DNA of 64,000 bases from Scleroderma bovista (lineage: Eukaryota > Basidiomycota > Agaricomycetes > Boletales > Sclerodermataceae): the NCBI GenBank assembly GCA_037178675.1, contig JAYMGJ010000094.1, forward strand, positions 1 to 64,000, in the 5' to 3' direction. This document shows positions 43,557 through 56,118 of this stretch, in pieces; position 1 is the stretch's first letter; each line of letters begins with the position of its first letter. The position numbers and the translations under genes are program-made. The notes under the pieces were generated by a model. That model was not told where the DNA came from. It saw nothing but the letters and a program-made list of their open reading frames with translations, and ran no database searches.

Positions 43557-45671
43557 TCACCAATTCCAATTATCATCGTCATCAAACTTTGAGGACACGG
43601 CTTTCTGCGTTCCTGTTCCGCGCGACACATCATCAGTCAGAGTAGCAGCAGGGACGACGGCCAACTTGACTGCGTCGGGAACCATCACGTGCCCCATACG
43701 GACGGTGTCGTCGCCGTCGTCGTCATCGAGAAGGTCGTTAGTTCGTGCGATATTCGTGCTGGCAGAAAGGGGCGTGCGGAGGGACGAGGTGCTCGATGAG
43801 GGGGAGGGAGAAACAGAGTCCGAGAGTGCGGACATGATCGACTGCGACACGTCCGCGAAGAGAACGGACGCCCGTTTTTGGCTCTTGGAGAGTCTGTTTC
43901 ATGAGTAGGGAATTATATCGCGTCAAACCTCATTGCATGAAAGAAAGATGAATGCAATAGACGCACGTTTCTGCGCTTTGGAATTTCTTTCCAACACTCC
44001 CAATCCACGATGACACCGGTCCACCAACGCTCGGGCCCATCGCGAACGAGCCTAGACCAGGGACTGAAGATGCCGGAGGAAAGGCTGTCGCCAGTGACGT
44101 GCGGCGCGAGTATTTCACGTCCCTTGTGCTTGGAGTGGGCAGCGGGCGAGGCGAGGCAGAAGACAAATTTGTGGGTAATGCGGTGTGTTTAAATGCGGAA
44201 GGCGGAGGATTTGAGGTCTGGCGCGAGGACAACGCGGTTTGCGGTCCAGTTGGGTGAGATATGTCCGATGCGCTCCCGTGCATCATCCCGTCGGTGCGCT
44301 GTTCTGCCGATTTGTGCCGCAAGTTCGTAGAATCGGTTGAACCCTCACGCGATCGAGACCGGGTAGTTCGCCTGTGTAGACTGGCGCTGCGGCGACCAGA
44401 GGGCGCCGCATCCATGCTACTTGACCGCACATCATCTACAGCACCGGCACCTCCGCCTGCTCCTTCACCTTCACAGAAAGAAGATACGGAGCTCGTCGAG
44501 ATGCGCCAGTTGCTGAGCCCAGACGAAGTGTCTGCCGAAACGGACACAGAAGAATCGCTTTCGTGCTGGGAATGTGTCGCTGTACGCGGCTTCGCAGGTC
44601 TCTGTAGCGGATCTGAGACTGCGCTACTGGTGGCTCCGAGATCAGTGAGCCCAGCCGCGATCTTGCGGACGCCTTCTTTGAATCCGTCCAATGCTAAACC
44701 TCCTAGGGCGACATTTGTACTGGAGACGGAAACAGGGTTGTCGTAACCGCCTCCTCCTGCCACAACACTGCGGTTGACAATTCGTTCCCATCTGCGCTTC
44801 ACTGTTAAGGGGGAATGTGTCAGTTGGTTGTATGGGTAGCACGAAGATGGGGGAGCAGATACCCACAGTCTGCCAGTTCCTTCTCATGCACAGCGAGTTG
44901 TTCCCGCAGCTCAAGACATTTCCTCTCTTTCTGTGCGATAAAGTGCAATAAATCTGCATGTCTGGTTCATAGTTGTGGGTAACATGTTTAGCATTCAGCA
45001 TTTCCTTCAGGCGGACGGAGCAAGCAGCTATAGTAAAGGACTCACTTCTCAACCAATGTCAATGGCTCTCTCTCCTTTGCACCAACCTCCTCCAACGACT
45101 CCCTATTTGAATTTGGTAGATCATTCATCACGAGACTCTCCCTCTTGCCTCCCATCCTGCCAGCATTCAGAGAAACGCGGGGCCCATCTCCCTCGAGCAT
45201 ACGACCACGACTTGGGGGACTAGATACTGAACTGGGACCAGCCCTGGTCAGACTACGTCGATGTTTCTGACCCTCTATTCGTTCCCAGGGAGAGGGCGAA
45301 GAGGGCGTGAAGTACGCAATCGAAGATTGTCTCCTCTTGGCCTTCACACCTGCGCTCGCGGGTGTCATCGTGCTGTGACCATGCTCCTCTCTTCTTGCCA
45401 CAGCTACTGCGAAGGAAGTCAGAGAGGGAGAAGCGCTCTGCATAACGTCGTCATTCCAGGACTCGTTTTGCGACGCGACTGTCACCGCTGTTTTTGGTGC
45501 TTTGGGCGTTTTTAGTCGTATTCGTGTGGTTGCCGACGCGTTTCCGCTGAGCAATAATATAGGCGAAGTTGGCGGTGATGGTAAGGCAGAGTGTGGAATA
45601 TCTGGCGGTTTGATTAGTGGTGCATCGAGTGTTAAATGTGTCGTGGCAGTGAGTTGGAGCGGTGAGGACAT
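43557..45671 (-). CDS. DUF4048-type protein, 630 aa
   Basis: Four exons on the minus strand, 45671-45046, 44961-44867, 44801-43967 and 43893-43557, join in phase to 630 aa. The protein is Ser/Pro-rich and mostly disordered. It has a central coiled-coil segment built across exons 1-3: HADLLHFIAQKERKCLELRE, then EQLAVHEKELADLKRRWERI. The C-terminus has KRASVLFADVSQSIMSALS and ends in an acidic DDDDNWNW tag. This order (helical ERKxLELRExL core, KRxSVL motif, acidic WNW end) is what I remember from Agaricomycete proteins labelled DUF4048. No function is known. The long Ser-rich stretches suggest phosphorylation. Confidence 0.75.
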
Positions 45672-46486
45672 GGTGGTCGTTGTTCAACTTGAGGGCAAAT
45701 GGTTACAAAAGATTCCGGGATGTCTAGCATCGAAAACAACCAGTAGGAACACTATGGTACATGCACTACACTCAATCAGACGAGTGGTCCAGACTGGTTC
45801 GTCCACGCGAAGTGACGTAGTCGAGTCGACCATTTCGCTACGGGGTGGTTAGGCTACAACTTCAATCTGGCAACCCACACAACTTCGGCTCGGAATCGGA
45901 TCGCAGGCTTCGTGCAATTCGCCAACTTCTTTGCTAGCATGAAAATCCTTAGCTTAAGATGGGTGGAAAGAGTGGCCTGGGCTTCCGCCTAGCACTGCAT
46001 TTGAGACGGATGAGTGCGATATTTTCCCGTGACGGTGAGTAAAATTGAGTCTTGATCCCGAGCACAGCATGATCATTCAAAGCACATATTTTCGAAGTTG
46101 GAACTGGTTTATTCCATGCGGCTCCGAAAGCGACTCGAGCGGCTATCTTTATTCCTGTCTTCCCATTGGCCTGAACATAGCCCTGGTGAATGGTCATGGA
46201 CAAACTCCCTGGGGCAGTGCTATGTAGCTCCATCGAAGGGTCCCGGGTCCGCTCCCGGATCAGTGGCCAGTGCAGTTTGATGATCGGAATACTTGCAAAG
46301 GCGGCGCCCATGACGGCTCCAAAATACCTGATTTGAAGGCGTCAATCATGGATTGGGCAGTGAATTCTCCACTATCACCGCCAGTCACCAGCAGTCACCG
46401 TTATAAATCTAGACAACCAGTGAGCTACTGACCAGACCACCTACCACATATTACGCCCTTTCTTCTTCCAAGTGTTGATCACCACT
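45672..46486. other. Upstream region of GH3 copy 1
   Basis: Begins as the DUF4048 5' flank. From about 45955 it is the start of the segmental duplication (AAAGAGTGGCCTGGGCTTC is also at 56419). Holds the GH3 promoter and leader; the ATGACCACTGC start is at 46487. Confidence 0.6.
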
Positions 46487-48930
46487 ATGACCACTGCAGG
46501 CCAGTTTCCACCTCAGCCAATTTCGCACCTCCCGTCAGAGCTTCTAGCAAGCCTACAGGAGCGTACTCATGCAGTACTCTCATACCTCGTCAACGCCAAC
46601 TCGATTTCGACATACTTCAAGGATGCGGACTCTCTTTCGGCCTTCCGGGATGCTCTCGGTCTGACCACCCACGGACAGCTGGACAGCGACCTGCTATCTA
46701 ACCCAGACCTCTTATTCAATGCATACCACGATACCGTCACATTAACCGATGATCGCAACTATCGCCCCTTCGTCTCGCGCTTCTTCGAACAGCCATGCAA
46801 AACTTCTACTGTAGAGAATCTTATGGCCCCTGGCATGCCGTTCTTCATCGTTCATTCTTCAGGCACTTCGGGTGGGGCCCCAAAGTGTTATCCCAAATAT
46901 CGCCACCCAGAACATATGTCGACGTCCACGTCGCATGTCATGACTGCTACCGCCCCAGTCAGCAAAAGCGGTGGAAAGAACTGTCTACTGTATTCCCTCA
47001 TCAGCCGACAAGTGGTCACATCATTGAGCGATGATGGAGAGGTGGACAGGCGCATGCCTGTCTGCCTCATGTCCACGGGTACCGTCCGCATGTTCAACGA
47101 TATGGTGAATTTGGGTTTATTGGCGATTTCAATTTACGTATTGACTGTGTCGCCAGGTGGTTGACAGGGACGCCATCTACCAGACAGCGAAGAGTGCGTA
47201 TGCTCCCTGATCTTGTGGGCGGTACTGATCGATTATCTTTCCAGTCCCAAACCACTCCTCACCAATGGCCGTCTCATATATACTAAACTACAAGTCCATG
47301 CTATTCGTGCACGCATTGTTTGCTGTGCAGGAGCGCCAACTCGAGTTGATCAATGCCATGTTCACAACGGTGCTTCGCGATTTCTGTCAGGTCATCGGAA
47401 GCAGCTGGGATACCATCTTGGATTGTATCGAGTCGGGGACTGTACCGGCCCTGGATGGGATCGATCATGTGAGAGAACATCTTGAGGTGAATTGATTTTT
47501 GCCCCCATTTTCGCTGTGCCCCTGTCTCATTAATCTCCTTATCTACCAAACAACAGCGCTACTTCAAAGCTGACCCTGAGCGGGCTGCGGAACTGAGGGA
47601 GATTGATACAAATGCATCCGGATGGTTGACGAAAGTCTGGCCTGGCTTGCACAGCGCTTTCGCCATTTCTAGCGGGCAGTTCGTTATGGCTGTTCCTGAG
47701 GTGTGTTTCTCAATGTTTTGATGGCGCTGAATACCGAAAATTTGTGCACAGATTCGGCATTACATCGGGCCTGATATCCCTCTGCACTCACTTGGTATCA
47801 CTTGCAGTGAAGCCTTTCTTGCTCTTCCATATGATCAGCGGGATCCAAATCTGTACAAGATCGTTGGATCAGATGACATCATTGAATTCCTTCCCGAACA
47901 CACCCCGGAAGAGTCGCAATACGTGGTCCAATCGGTGCGCTTTGCAATAATGTCTGATCAATTGCCAAACTTAACATTCATTATTATCAGTGGAATGTCG
48001 AAGTAGGGAAGAGATATGAAATTATCTTGACGACCAGAGATGGGTTTTGGCGGTTCCGTCTCAACGATATCGTGGAGGTGGTTGGATTTGACCCCCGTGA
48101 CGGGCAACCCATTATCCACTACATAGAGGTGCGCTCGAAATCTCATTTGCAACATCCAAGTTACTCATACATCCCTTTTAGCGCCGAGAGTAAGGACCAG
48201 GACCAACTCTTTATACATCTTCATGCTAATATGATTTTTTTCCGTTAGTGGTGGCTTGCGGATCGCCAACGAGATAACGACGGAGGACCAACTTCGTCAG
48301 GTGGTCATCGCATCATCGAAGATACTTGGGACTGTCTCCGAGTTCTGTGCTGCACCAGATTTTCGCATGACCATGTCCCGATACGCTTTCTATGTCGAGT
48401 TGCAGAATGAGATCCGTGAGTGCCCTCCCACCTCCCCAACCGCAAGGTTACTGATTTGAACTGGGCTTCCTAGCTCCAAGTGCATCGACTGTTCCCCAGC
48501 TCGTTCATGATGCCCTCTCCGAGTACAACGGCAACTACCTAAAAGAAAATCTCTACGGCAGAATTGACAAACCGGTTGTCCGTATCCTTCGCCGAGGGAC
48601 GTTCGGGGAATTTAGAGAATGGAAGGCTTGCAAGGACAACATCGCTGCAGGGCAGATCAAAGTGCCAGCTGTGGTGTATAACCCAGAGATATTGCAATTC
48701 TTAGACGAGCGCGTGATCCAAGAGTTTTCAGCATGATAGTATTGTGTTACTAATTCTCGTGTAATCATAGAGGTATTTAACTCGTTTTTGTATGCTATGT
48801 ATACCAAGTTACATCCGAATATTGGCTATCCTCCATAGATTCAAATGGCCATTCATATCAGGGGCTTGGCGGAATATGATGGCGGTGGTAGTCAGCGGCT
48901 AACAATGTACTACTATGAGTGGAGTACCAG
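45955..48930. repeat. Segmental duplication, copy 1 (GH3 region)
   Basis: Matches 56413-59525: shared upstream text, nine identical exon positions and about 200 bp of shared 3' flank (GGGCTTGGCGGAATAT and following). The copies are about 10.5 kb apart in direct orientation. Confidence 0.85.
46487..48736 (+). CDS. GH3-family acyl-adenylating enzyme, copy 1
   Basis: Nine exons: 46487-47104, 47157-47193, 47245-47486, 47557-47700, 47752-47934, 47991-48128, 48182-48189, 48249-48415 and 48474-48736, closing to 599 aa without a stop. The adenylate-forming P-loop SSGTSGG is at residues 124-130 (GAPK follows). The GH3 C-terminal half shows YDQRDPNLYKIVGSDDIIEF, then GKRYEIILTTRDGFWRFRL and NDIVEVVGF, matching the YRYRLGDVV-type motif of plant GH3. 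Plant members join amino acids to auxin or jasmonate through an acyl-adenylate; the substrate in fungi is unknown. Exon 7 is only 8 nt, needed to keep the IERRDGGLRIANE block in frame. I prefer the ATG at 46487, conserved in copy 2. Confidence 0.87.
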
Positions 48931-49327
48931 AGAGTGGTCAATAGCTCCGCTGTGGAAAAAGCCGTAGTTCGGAGACCACTTTACAAGTGTACTACCAGCT
49001 CTCTACTGACAAGGTGAATGACACAGTCATTCGTATTGACATGCGCCAAGGAGGTCAGTTTGGCGTGCACCGGCTGGCGGTATATCTACTGAAACCACGG
49101 TATGGTACATTCATCTTTGCGCTTCGCAATTGCCCGCGACTCACAACCGTGAATGTCGACTAGCACTTCGTCTCCCTGGCCCCAAAGTCAGATTCTATTA
49201 GATGAAGATAGTCATTTCACTAAAATTACTAGGACTGGTGATTACAGCAGCAATTTGAGACGCCCGATGTTATTCGGGTGAGGAACGACTGTCTTCTTTC
49301 GAGTCTTTCGTTTGTCTAGGGGAGACT
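48931..49327. other. Spacer GH3 copy 1 to MFS gene
   Basis: Contains one copy of a short dispersed repeat (48942-49025) also found downstream of the MFS gene. The rest is the MFS promoter region. Confidence 0.5.
48942..49025. repeat. Short repeat flanking MFS gene, left copy
   Basis: AGCTCCGCTGTGGAAAAAGC...ACAAGGTGAATGACAC text also occurs at 51694-51793 in the same orientation with about 15-20% differences. The pair brackets the MFS gene. Confidence 0.65.
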
Positions 49328-51556
49328 ATGCCTGGTCCCGATTATCATCCAGGGCGAAAACATTTCCTCTTGACGATGCCATTCCAGCCCACGATGACCT
49401 TGGTCACTGACATCGAACAAAAAAACGTAGACTTTCTCAGCACATCTCGCGTTGCTGCTTTGTTGGGATCTGTTCTCGTTGCGCTCTGTTCTGGCACAAA
49501 CTATGTCTGTGCAATTCAATTGTCATTGATCCATTTTTATCCTAACACTCGTTATTACAGATTTATTCCGGTGGGTTCACGTTTATGATGGAATTCTCGC
49601 GTGTGTTCTGAGCCAAGTTGGTGCCTAGTATATGCACCGCAGCTTGGAGCTCGGCTTCACTTGACGCACACCCAGCTCAATGTCGTTGGGCTCGCGGGTA
49701 ATGGTGTGTAGTCGCTCTCCAGCCCAAAGTTAAGCGTATATTAACATACGTAGCTGGCACATACATTGCTGGCCCTATAGTGGGCCGCATTGTAGATACG
49801 CATGGCCCTCGGATACCCCTCATGGGGGCTTTCGTATGTTGTCTTGCGGGATACGCAGGGATAAAGCGCATGTTTGACAATGGCGTTGCTGCTGATACAA
49901 CTCTCTCCTCGGGGTATTTTGCTATGCTTGTTTTGTGTTCATCATTCACTGGCTTTGGCGCCATCGGTGGCCTGTCTTCCGCCATCAATACAACAGCCAA
50001 GAGCTTTCCCCCATCAATGGTATGTTCCTTCTTTCCACTTTTGAAGAGCACTGTGTTGGCGAGCACCGGTGATGACCGTTCTGTGGGAGGAGTGTAATTA
50101 GTGAAAATGATCTCTCACGACGTGTTTCCTCAGCATGCGTCAACGACTGGCTTGGTCATCTCTGGTTTCGGGCTCTCGGCCTTCTTTTTCTCGACCATTG
50201 CGCGCACCTTCTTTCCAGGTGATACGTCGGCGTTATTGCTCCTCCTGGTCCTCACTACTTCACTGCCCATGCTGGCGGCACTATTTGTTGTGCGACCTAT
50301 ACCCCTTCCGTCAGTTCATCTACTTCCGAAGGTGAGCCAATCCGAGGACCGCGATCCAGTTTTCAATGAAGCGGCCGTGCCTTCCATCCATTCTATTCAT
50401 GCAGTTGACACCGTGGAATCAGAGAGTCGTCAGCCTCTTCTTGACAATCAGAGGAGGGCTAGTTATTGTGCTGTACCCGAATCATTGATGGTTACAGAAG
50501 TGGGGCTAGCCAATGGTCAGAGTTATTTAGAGCCGAAAGAATTGCCAGACATATATGGTGTCCAGCTTCTTAGAACCCCAGACTTTTACCTCCTCGTTAT
50601 GATTGTATCACTATGTAAGTCTGTTCAAGCTCAAGCTCAGCTTCACTTTCTAATGACCTTTTTGCAGTGGTGGGAGTGGGATTAATGTGTTGGTTTTCCT
50701 TGTATCACCCGAGCGGGTTGGATGGCTTTTGACAATCTCAATGCAGATATTAATAATGTTGGCTCGATCGCCCTGGCTCTCTACACCAACACAAGCCCCG
50801 CCTATGATGAAATAGAAGCCTCTGCATGGCAAACCACCCAGGTATCCATCCTGAGTATCTGCAACTGGGCCGGTCGGATACTAATAGGTGGCATATCCTC
50901 TGTATCGTCCCTTGCCTTGCTGAAACCCCTTGTAGGCCTGGTCTCGGACTTCATGCGGACCCGTCTCCACATGCGCCGTGCATACAGTTTGTGTATCGTG
51001 TCCTCGTTATTCATAATCTCCCAGTTGGCAGCAATTAGCGTGTCGAACATCAATGCACTGTGGATTGCAAGTGCCATGGTAGGAGTTGCATATGGCAGCT
51101 GCTCTGGGGTGCTCCCCTCGATTGTCATAGAGTGGTTTGGGCTAGGTGAGTGTAGAATCTCGTCTATTTCGTGTACAAAGCCATCTTTGTACTGATAAAC
51201 GTGAACCATCAACAACAGCCCATCAATCGGAAAACTGGGGATGGGTGATACTGTCGCCACTCCCATCCGTAAATCTTTTTGCAATCATGTTCGGGCGAAA
51301 CCTCGACGCGCACACTCTGGACCAAGACTCAAATACGACTACGCATATTCAACATGCTATCCCTCCGTTTAGCAAGCTGATTTTCCGGAACATGTCGGAG
51401 CGTCAGTGTCTAATCGGTCGAGAGTGTTATGTGTCAAGTTTTAGAGTCACACTTATGATCTCTGTGGTTTCGCTGGTGCTGAGTGTAGTGGCTGTGATTC
51501 GAGATGGACGGCGGAACCAGGCGGAGGCGAGGAGAAATGAGCAAGTATGTGGGTGA
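49328..51556 (+). CDS. MFS transporter, Mch1/nodulin-like type
   Basis: Nine exons (49328-49504, 49561-49570, 49629-49703, 49754-50019, 50134-50614, 50668-50688, 50747-50887, 50936-51145, 51219-51556) give 572 aa in phase. Twelve or so hydrophobic segments. The N-terminal signature runs RVAALLGSVLVALCSGTNY, then IYSVYAPQLGARLHLTHTQL and NVVGLAGN, and includes GRIVDTHGPRIPL, the MFS DRxGR-like loop. A long hydrophilic loop (about residues 245-310) is followed by GLMYINNVGSIALAL and RILIGLVSDFMRTR. These features match the nodulin-like/Mch1 branch of fungal MFS, probably vacuolar or plasma membrane; the substrate is unknown. Exons of 10 and 21 nt are required. ATG 49376 is an alternative start. 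Confidence 0.85.
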
Positions 51557-51693
51557 GGGGAGTCATTCAGATTGGAGTCCATACTACACTACACTAGAGC
51601 CCAATATCCAATATCACCCTTGTTCACAAGGTCGCTGCACGTGGAAATTGTACGTAGACGCTTTTTCGACATCCGCGCAAATGCCTGTAACAA

Positions 51694-51793
51694 AGCTCCG
51701 CTGTGGAAAATGCTGTAGTTCAGAGACTTTCAGCAGCTTCACATGTACAAGAGTACGAGCCCTCTAATGATGTACAAGGTGAATGGCACATTT
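51694..51793. repeat. Short repeat flanking MFS gene, right copy
   Basis: Copy of 48942-49025; AGCTCCGCTGTGGAAAATGC and GTACAAGGTGAATGGCAC are the best matching parts. Confidence 0.65.
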
Positions 51794-51799
51794 ATGATT

Positions 51800-52299
51800 A
51801 CACACTTAGACACTCACCTCTACGATAGTTCAGCACACATCTGCATGTAAGGTCTAGCATAGGGCTCGTCCCTCCATATGACCATAAATTGGATTTTAAA
51901 AAAAAAAAAAATGTTTGGCCACTATTGGGGAGGGTGGTTTCTGATGATGTAGTAGATGGCGTACTCGTAAACTTGATGACGGTCTCCGACGGCTTTGTTC
52001 TGGTACAACTAATCAAACCGTCAAAATTACACCCCTTCAACCATGGATCGGGATTGCCCGACTGTTGGAGACTATTTAAATCGTGGGATTACGCTTTATC
52101 ATTCTAGCCAACGGTAAACACGTTGTGAACGACCCCAACGGATGCCCCCTTCATTGAGGTTTGTCGGGACTACGCAGACCTTCTCGATGTCCTCTCAGTT
52201 GTAGGTGCTTCTCGTACTTTGCAGATATCCAATACTGACCGTTGAACTATCATTATCAGTGATATTGATGTTTCATTCACTGTCATAGCTTTCAGTGAG
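51800..52299. other. Spacer before second DUF6533 gene
   Basis: Contains an A13-type run near 51898. May hold the first exon or exons of the DUF6533 gene, which I could not place. Confidence 0.4.
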
Positions 52300-53620
52300 A
52301 TCCTGATACTCCCATTGTTATTTCGCCTGTTACACGTCCTGAAACTCGTGTGCAGCATTACTAATTTACGACTACACACTCACGATCGCACGAGAGATAG
52401 AGCTATTTTGGAAAAGGCCCAAAAGATCATGGGGGTTTGCCCTCTTCGTTTCCAATCGATATATCTCCATCCTAGGCCATGCACCAACAGGGGTGCATTC
52501 GTTCTGGTCACCGGAAATACAATCAGACTATAGCGTTCGTCCTCCAGTAGACTCGCAATCTATCCCGTATTTTGACATGCAATCACGTTTTCTCTGAAAC
52601 TAGTGGTGAGCTGAACCCGATTTATTCACTTCCTGGATATTGATTTACACAGCACAATACCAGGTGTGAATCCATACGCCTCATTGACCAGTTGGTAATC
52701 GTTGTCGTCCAAGTAATTGGATCAGGTGCGTAGTTCACTCTCGTACCTTATTTTCGTTATTGTGACGAACCATAGTTACCATGACTATGCGTGTCTATGC
52801 TCTTTATCAACGTAGCCGGCTAGTTTTGATCCCACTTCTGGTGCTTTGGGTTGGTGCACTAGTCGTTGGCTGTGTACGTGTGTTATCTCAGTGGAGGATT
52901 GTCCGATGGCTGCTTAGGCGACAAAAAGTGGGCAGTGTTCTCCAGTAACTTCTCTTCATCTGCGGATATTGGAACTCCTTCGCAACGGACAGGGAATGTC
53001 GGCTGCCCCTCCGATTCATATTTAACATCTGATCAGTAGGCCTTCCTTGTACTATGTTTGTAATCTGTGTTAACATCCCACAGAGCCGTGTGTATGTGAC
53101 TCCAGTCGATCTTCCAACAGCAAATTTTAACTTTAGTCGCGCTGTGTTATGAATACCATCACATTCAGATATAGCAATTGCATGGAGCGGACAACTCATT
53201 TATGACTTTGCTATCTTCTTACTGACCCTCGTGCGGTCTCTGCGGATTCGGAAACAGACGCCCCGGAGTATAGCAGACATCCTGCTACGAGATGGTGTGT
53301 CCATCGAACTCGCCCATCCGCTGCAACTTACACCTTTAAATGCTAGGTTCCCTGTACTTTGCGTGTGTTGACGTTGGTTTTGTGTGAAGTTCTGTTGCTG
53401 ATGAGATGCCGTCTGCTCAGGGTAATGTGTGGAGCCAATGTGGCGAATATAGCCGTGTTATTGGTGAGCTGTCGAGTCGCATCTCTTTCCACTTTCCTAA
53501 ATTCAACCTGGATTAGTTGGCAAAGGTGAGTTTTCAACGACCTCTTAGCACTGAATGATGGTAGATCCTTTTCTTCCAGAACTCTCTCAAATCTGTCTTT
53601 GCTCCTTTGACCAATGTGTC
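52300..53620 (+). CDS. Second DUF6533-type membrane protein gene
   Basis: The plus strand shows the whole series of family blocks, each between plausible splice sites. From 52356: LLIYDYTLTIAREIELFWKR then PKRSWGFALFVSNRYISILG. Near 52672-52730: IRLIDQLVIVVVQVIGS. From about 52776: TMRVYALYQRSRLVLIPLL. Near 53190-53295: LIYDFAIFLLTLVRSLRIRK and SIADILLRDG. Then SLYFA joined to VMCGANVANIAVLL near 53420-53465. The order is that of DUF6533 proteins: conserved N-terminal helix pair, RVYALY motif, C-terminal LLRDGxLYF. The start exon and exact end are unresolved, and the limits given are approximate. No nonsense codon was seen within the recognised blocks. Confidence 0.65.
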
Positions 53621-54632
53621 AGTCTTCGTCAGTCAACAACTGATTACATATCTGGATCAACCACCATAGGATCTCTGCCATACTGATTTCAAGGCTTATG
53701 TTGAACCTGCGGGATCTAAAGGTAATGGATCCAATGGGATCTTCACCACATGCATTATCGCACACAAACATGGCATTTGCCATGTCACCTACTGGTACTA
53801 GTGCTGGAGTAATGCCATGACCGATGCTGATATTCATGTGAGTGGACTGTAACTACTTCAAGTTGATATGATGAAACAGACTTTTAAGATGGGAAAAACA
53901 GTGTGTGCTTGCAATTATATCTCATTGTGGATGTGGATGCAATGATTCTGTGAGTAATCAGAATGGATGGGTACAATTATGTGCCACATAACTTAAGGTG
54001 CAGCAGGTATGGCAAAGTTAAAGTCGAGGGATCAAACATGCTCGTCAGAAATACGGATGCCAATGGTCTAAATTGGCTGACCGCCGCAATAGCTGGCTGG
54101 TGCGGCCTTCAAATCACAACCACAACCAACTAGGAGGAAAAGGTGTTTTGGGCCCACTCGGAGGTGTCCAGCAGAGCACATGTATTTACTTCAGTTGTTG
54201 TTATAAATATAAGAACGATTCTACCTATGGATGTACAGCATGGGCAATGTAGCTATAAGAGTTTGCACAATCTTTGTTGACGTTCGAAGGTGCGAAAGTG
54301 ATGGCGTCGACAACAGGCGCGAGAGAGAGAGCTGTTGAATGACATTGCATATACGAGATGAAGCGGGAATTGCTTTCGTTGCGCCACTGTGAAGGTGAGC
54401 GAGGAATTTCAACTTCCTTAAAATTCAGCTCGCCGAACTCATGGGGAGCTACAGTGGCTTTGGCCCCTCGTCGACGGTGAAGCTGCAGGGACAGACCAGT
54501 GAGATCGGCGCTGTCGACTGGACAAATGATATGGTCGCTTCCAAGTTGCGCCGATGACAGGACTGTTTGTATATCAAAATTGCATATTACAGTGTGGGTA
54601 TCACAAACCGCAACCAATCGAAAATAAGACAA
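53621..54632. other. No gene recognised; 3' side of transposase
   Basis: About 1 kb with short open stretches only. If the Harbinger-type transposase has a terminal repeat on this side, it should be between 54050 and 54600; I saw no convincing partner for the 56120-56400 side. Confidence 0.4.
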
Positions 54633-56118
54633 TCAGGTATGCTCACATCCAAGAAATAGCAGTTCGCCTAACAGCTCCATCCGAAATTGCTGACCTGGCG
54701 TTCCCACAGATTCTTCAATTATGTCCGTGTCGCCGTCTTCCTGACCCTTTCCTTCATCCATTGCCCACTCACTTGAGGACTTGACGCCCATTTCCTTCTC
54801 GAAACGGATGATCATGTTGTGCAAGATGATGCAACATATTACCCAATATACTGCTACATGGACATCTTTGTCATCCCGTATCTTCAAGCGCATCTCACGG
54901 AGGCTTTGAAATCGGCCCTTCAAGGCGGCAAATGCGTGCCCAACACGTACGTGGATCTTTCAGCGCTATCAACACGGATACTGGGATGGTGAAGTAGGTA
55001 CATACCTTCGAAAGATATTTGTTATATAGATTCTGATCTCGAGATAGTTGCCCACTCTCAGGTTTTTTAAACGGAACAGTGCACCATGATTCCATTGAGT
55101 ACGCGCTGTCCGCCCAAATCCAATGATCGCGGGGAATCAGCCTTTCTGGATTCGATGCGATGGATGTGTCCTGAAATGCCCATGCGTCATCGACGCTTCC
55201 AGGGTGACCAAGTCCGTAATCAACCACAAGCAGGTTGTGTGGCATTATGACGAGCTACGGCGTGTAAGTCCCCATTTCACATGCGTTTGGAGTACGTACC
55301 TGACAGTGCAACGAATACCTACACTTTCTATCGTAGAAACATTCCCCAAAGGGGTGGGGTTTTTCGAAGAGCGGAATGGATGAACCGTCTACAGCGAATA
55401 TGCCATTCCTCCAGGCTGGACACGTCCGTGACTCGGTGAAGGTGCGAGCCCGTTCCATATCCTCCGAGTCGTGAGGGGGAATTTTAATGAACGTATCGTG
55501 CTTATCCAGTATCGCAGCCATCACCCTGTGGGAAAAATTGACAACCGATCCTTCGCTAAATCCGGCCCACTGGGCCACATCCTCCAGCGTCGCTGCATTC
55601 CCGTAATGTCCTGCGCGGAAGAGGAAAACTGCCAATTGAACCGCAACGGGCGCCTGACGGTTCTCCGAGTTACTATGGAATATAGGATGACAGCTGATTT
55701 GATTAAGAATACGGTCAAAAATTTCTGGCCAAACGCGAAGGCGCCCGAGGAATAGGTGGGGCCGATGGTTGACGAAATGGTCGAGTAGGCACAGCTGGGA
55801 CGCCCGCATCATCGGTACAGCAAGTTTTACAAGAACGCGCGCACGTTCTACTTCATCCTTGAGAGCGCCAATTGCGTTTACGAACCGAGAATACTGCCCA
55901 TCTCGCTCCATTGTCAAGTCATCGGAAGCGCTGGAGTCAGAATCGGTCGAGATCGGAGAGGGTGGGGTCATGGACGAGTCGGAATCGCTGAAGGTCGAGG
56001 GCGAGCCACTGTTGCTACTAGGATGGAGTTCACGACGTGTATTTTCTACCCACCTTGCCACTTGCAAGCTAGTTTCATCGAGTTGTTGGAGACCTTCACG
56101 GAGAGATCTGCGCAGCAT
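54633..56118 (-). CDS. Harbinger-type (DDE_Tnp_4) transposase, intact frame
   Basis: Three exons, 56118-55300, 55254-55006 and 54956-54633, give 463 aa in phase with no stop. The N-terminus is Ser/Asp-rich and disordered. The helical domain has LAVFLFRAGHYGNAATLEDVA then AQWAGFSEGSV, a helix-turn-helix-like block. Catalytic blocks are FAVDGSSIPL (first Asp) and WIWADSAY (second Asp). At the third position the sequence is VRVGHAFAALKGRF where relatives I remember have VRVEHAF, so the catalytic Glu appears to be Gly (GGG). The family is shared with the element at 13491-14872 but the sequence is very different. No Myb partner or clear terminal repeats are seen, so it may be a dead transposon gene or a domesticated HARBI1-like protein. 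Confidence 0.8.
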
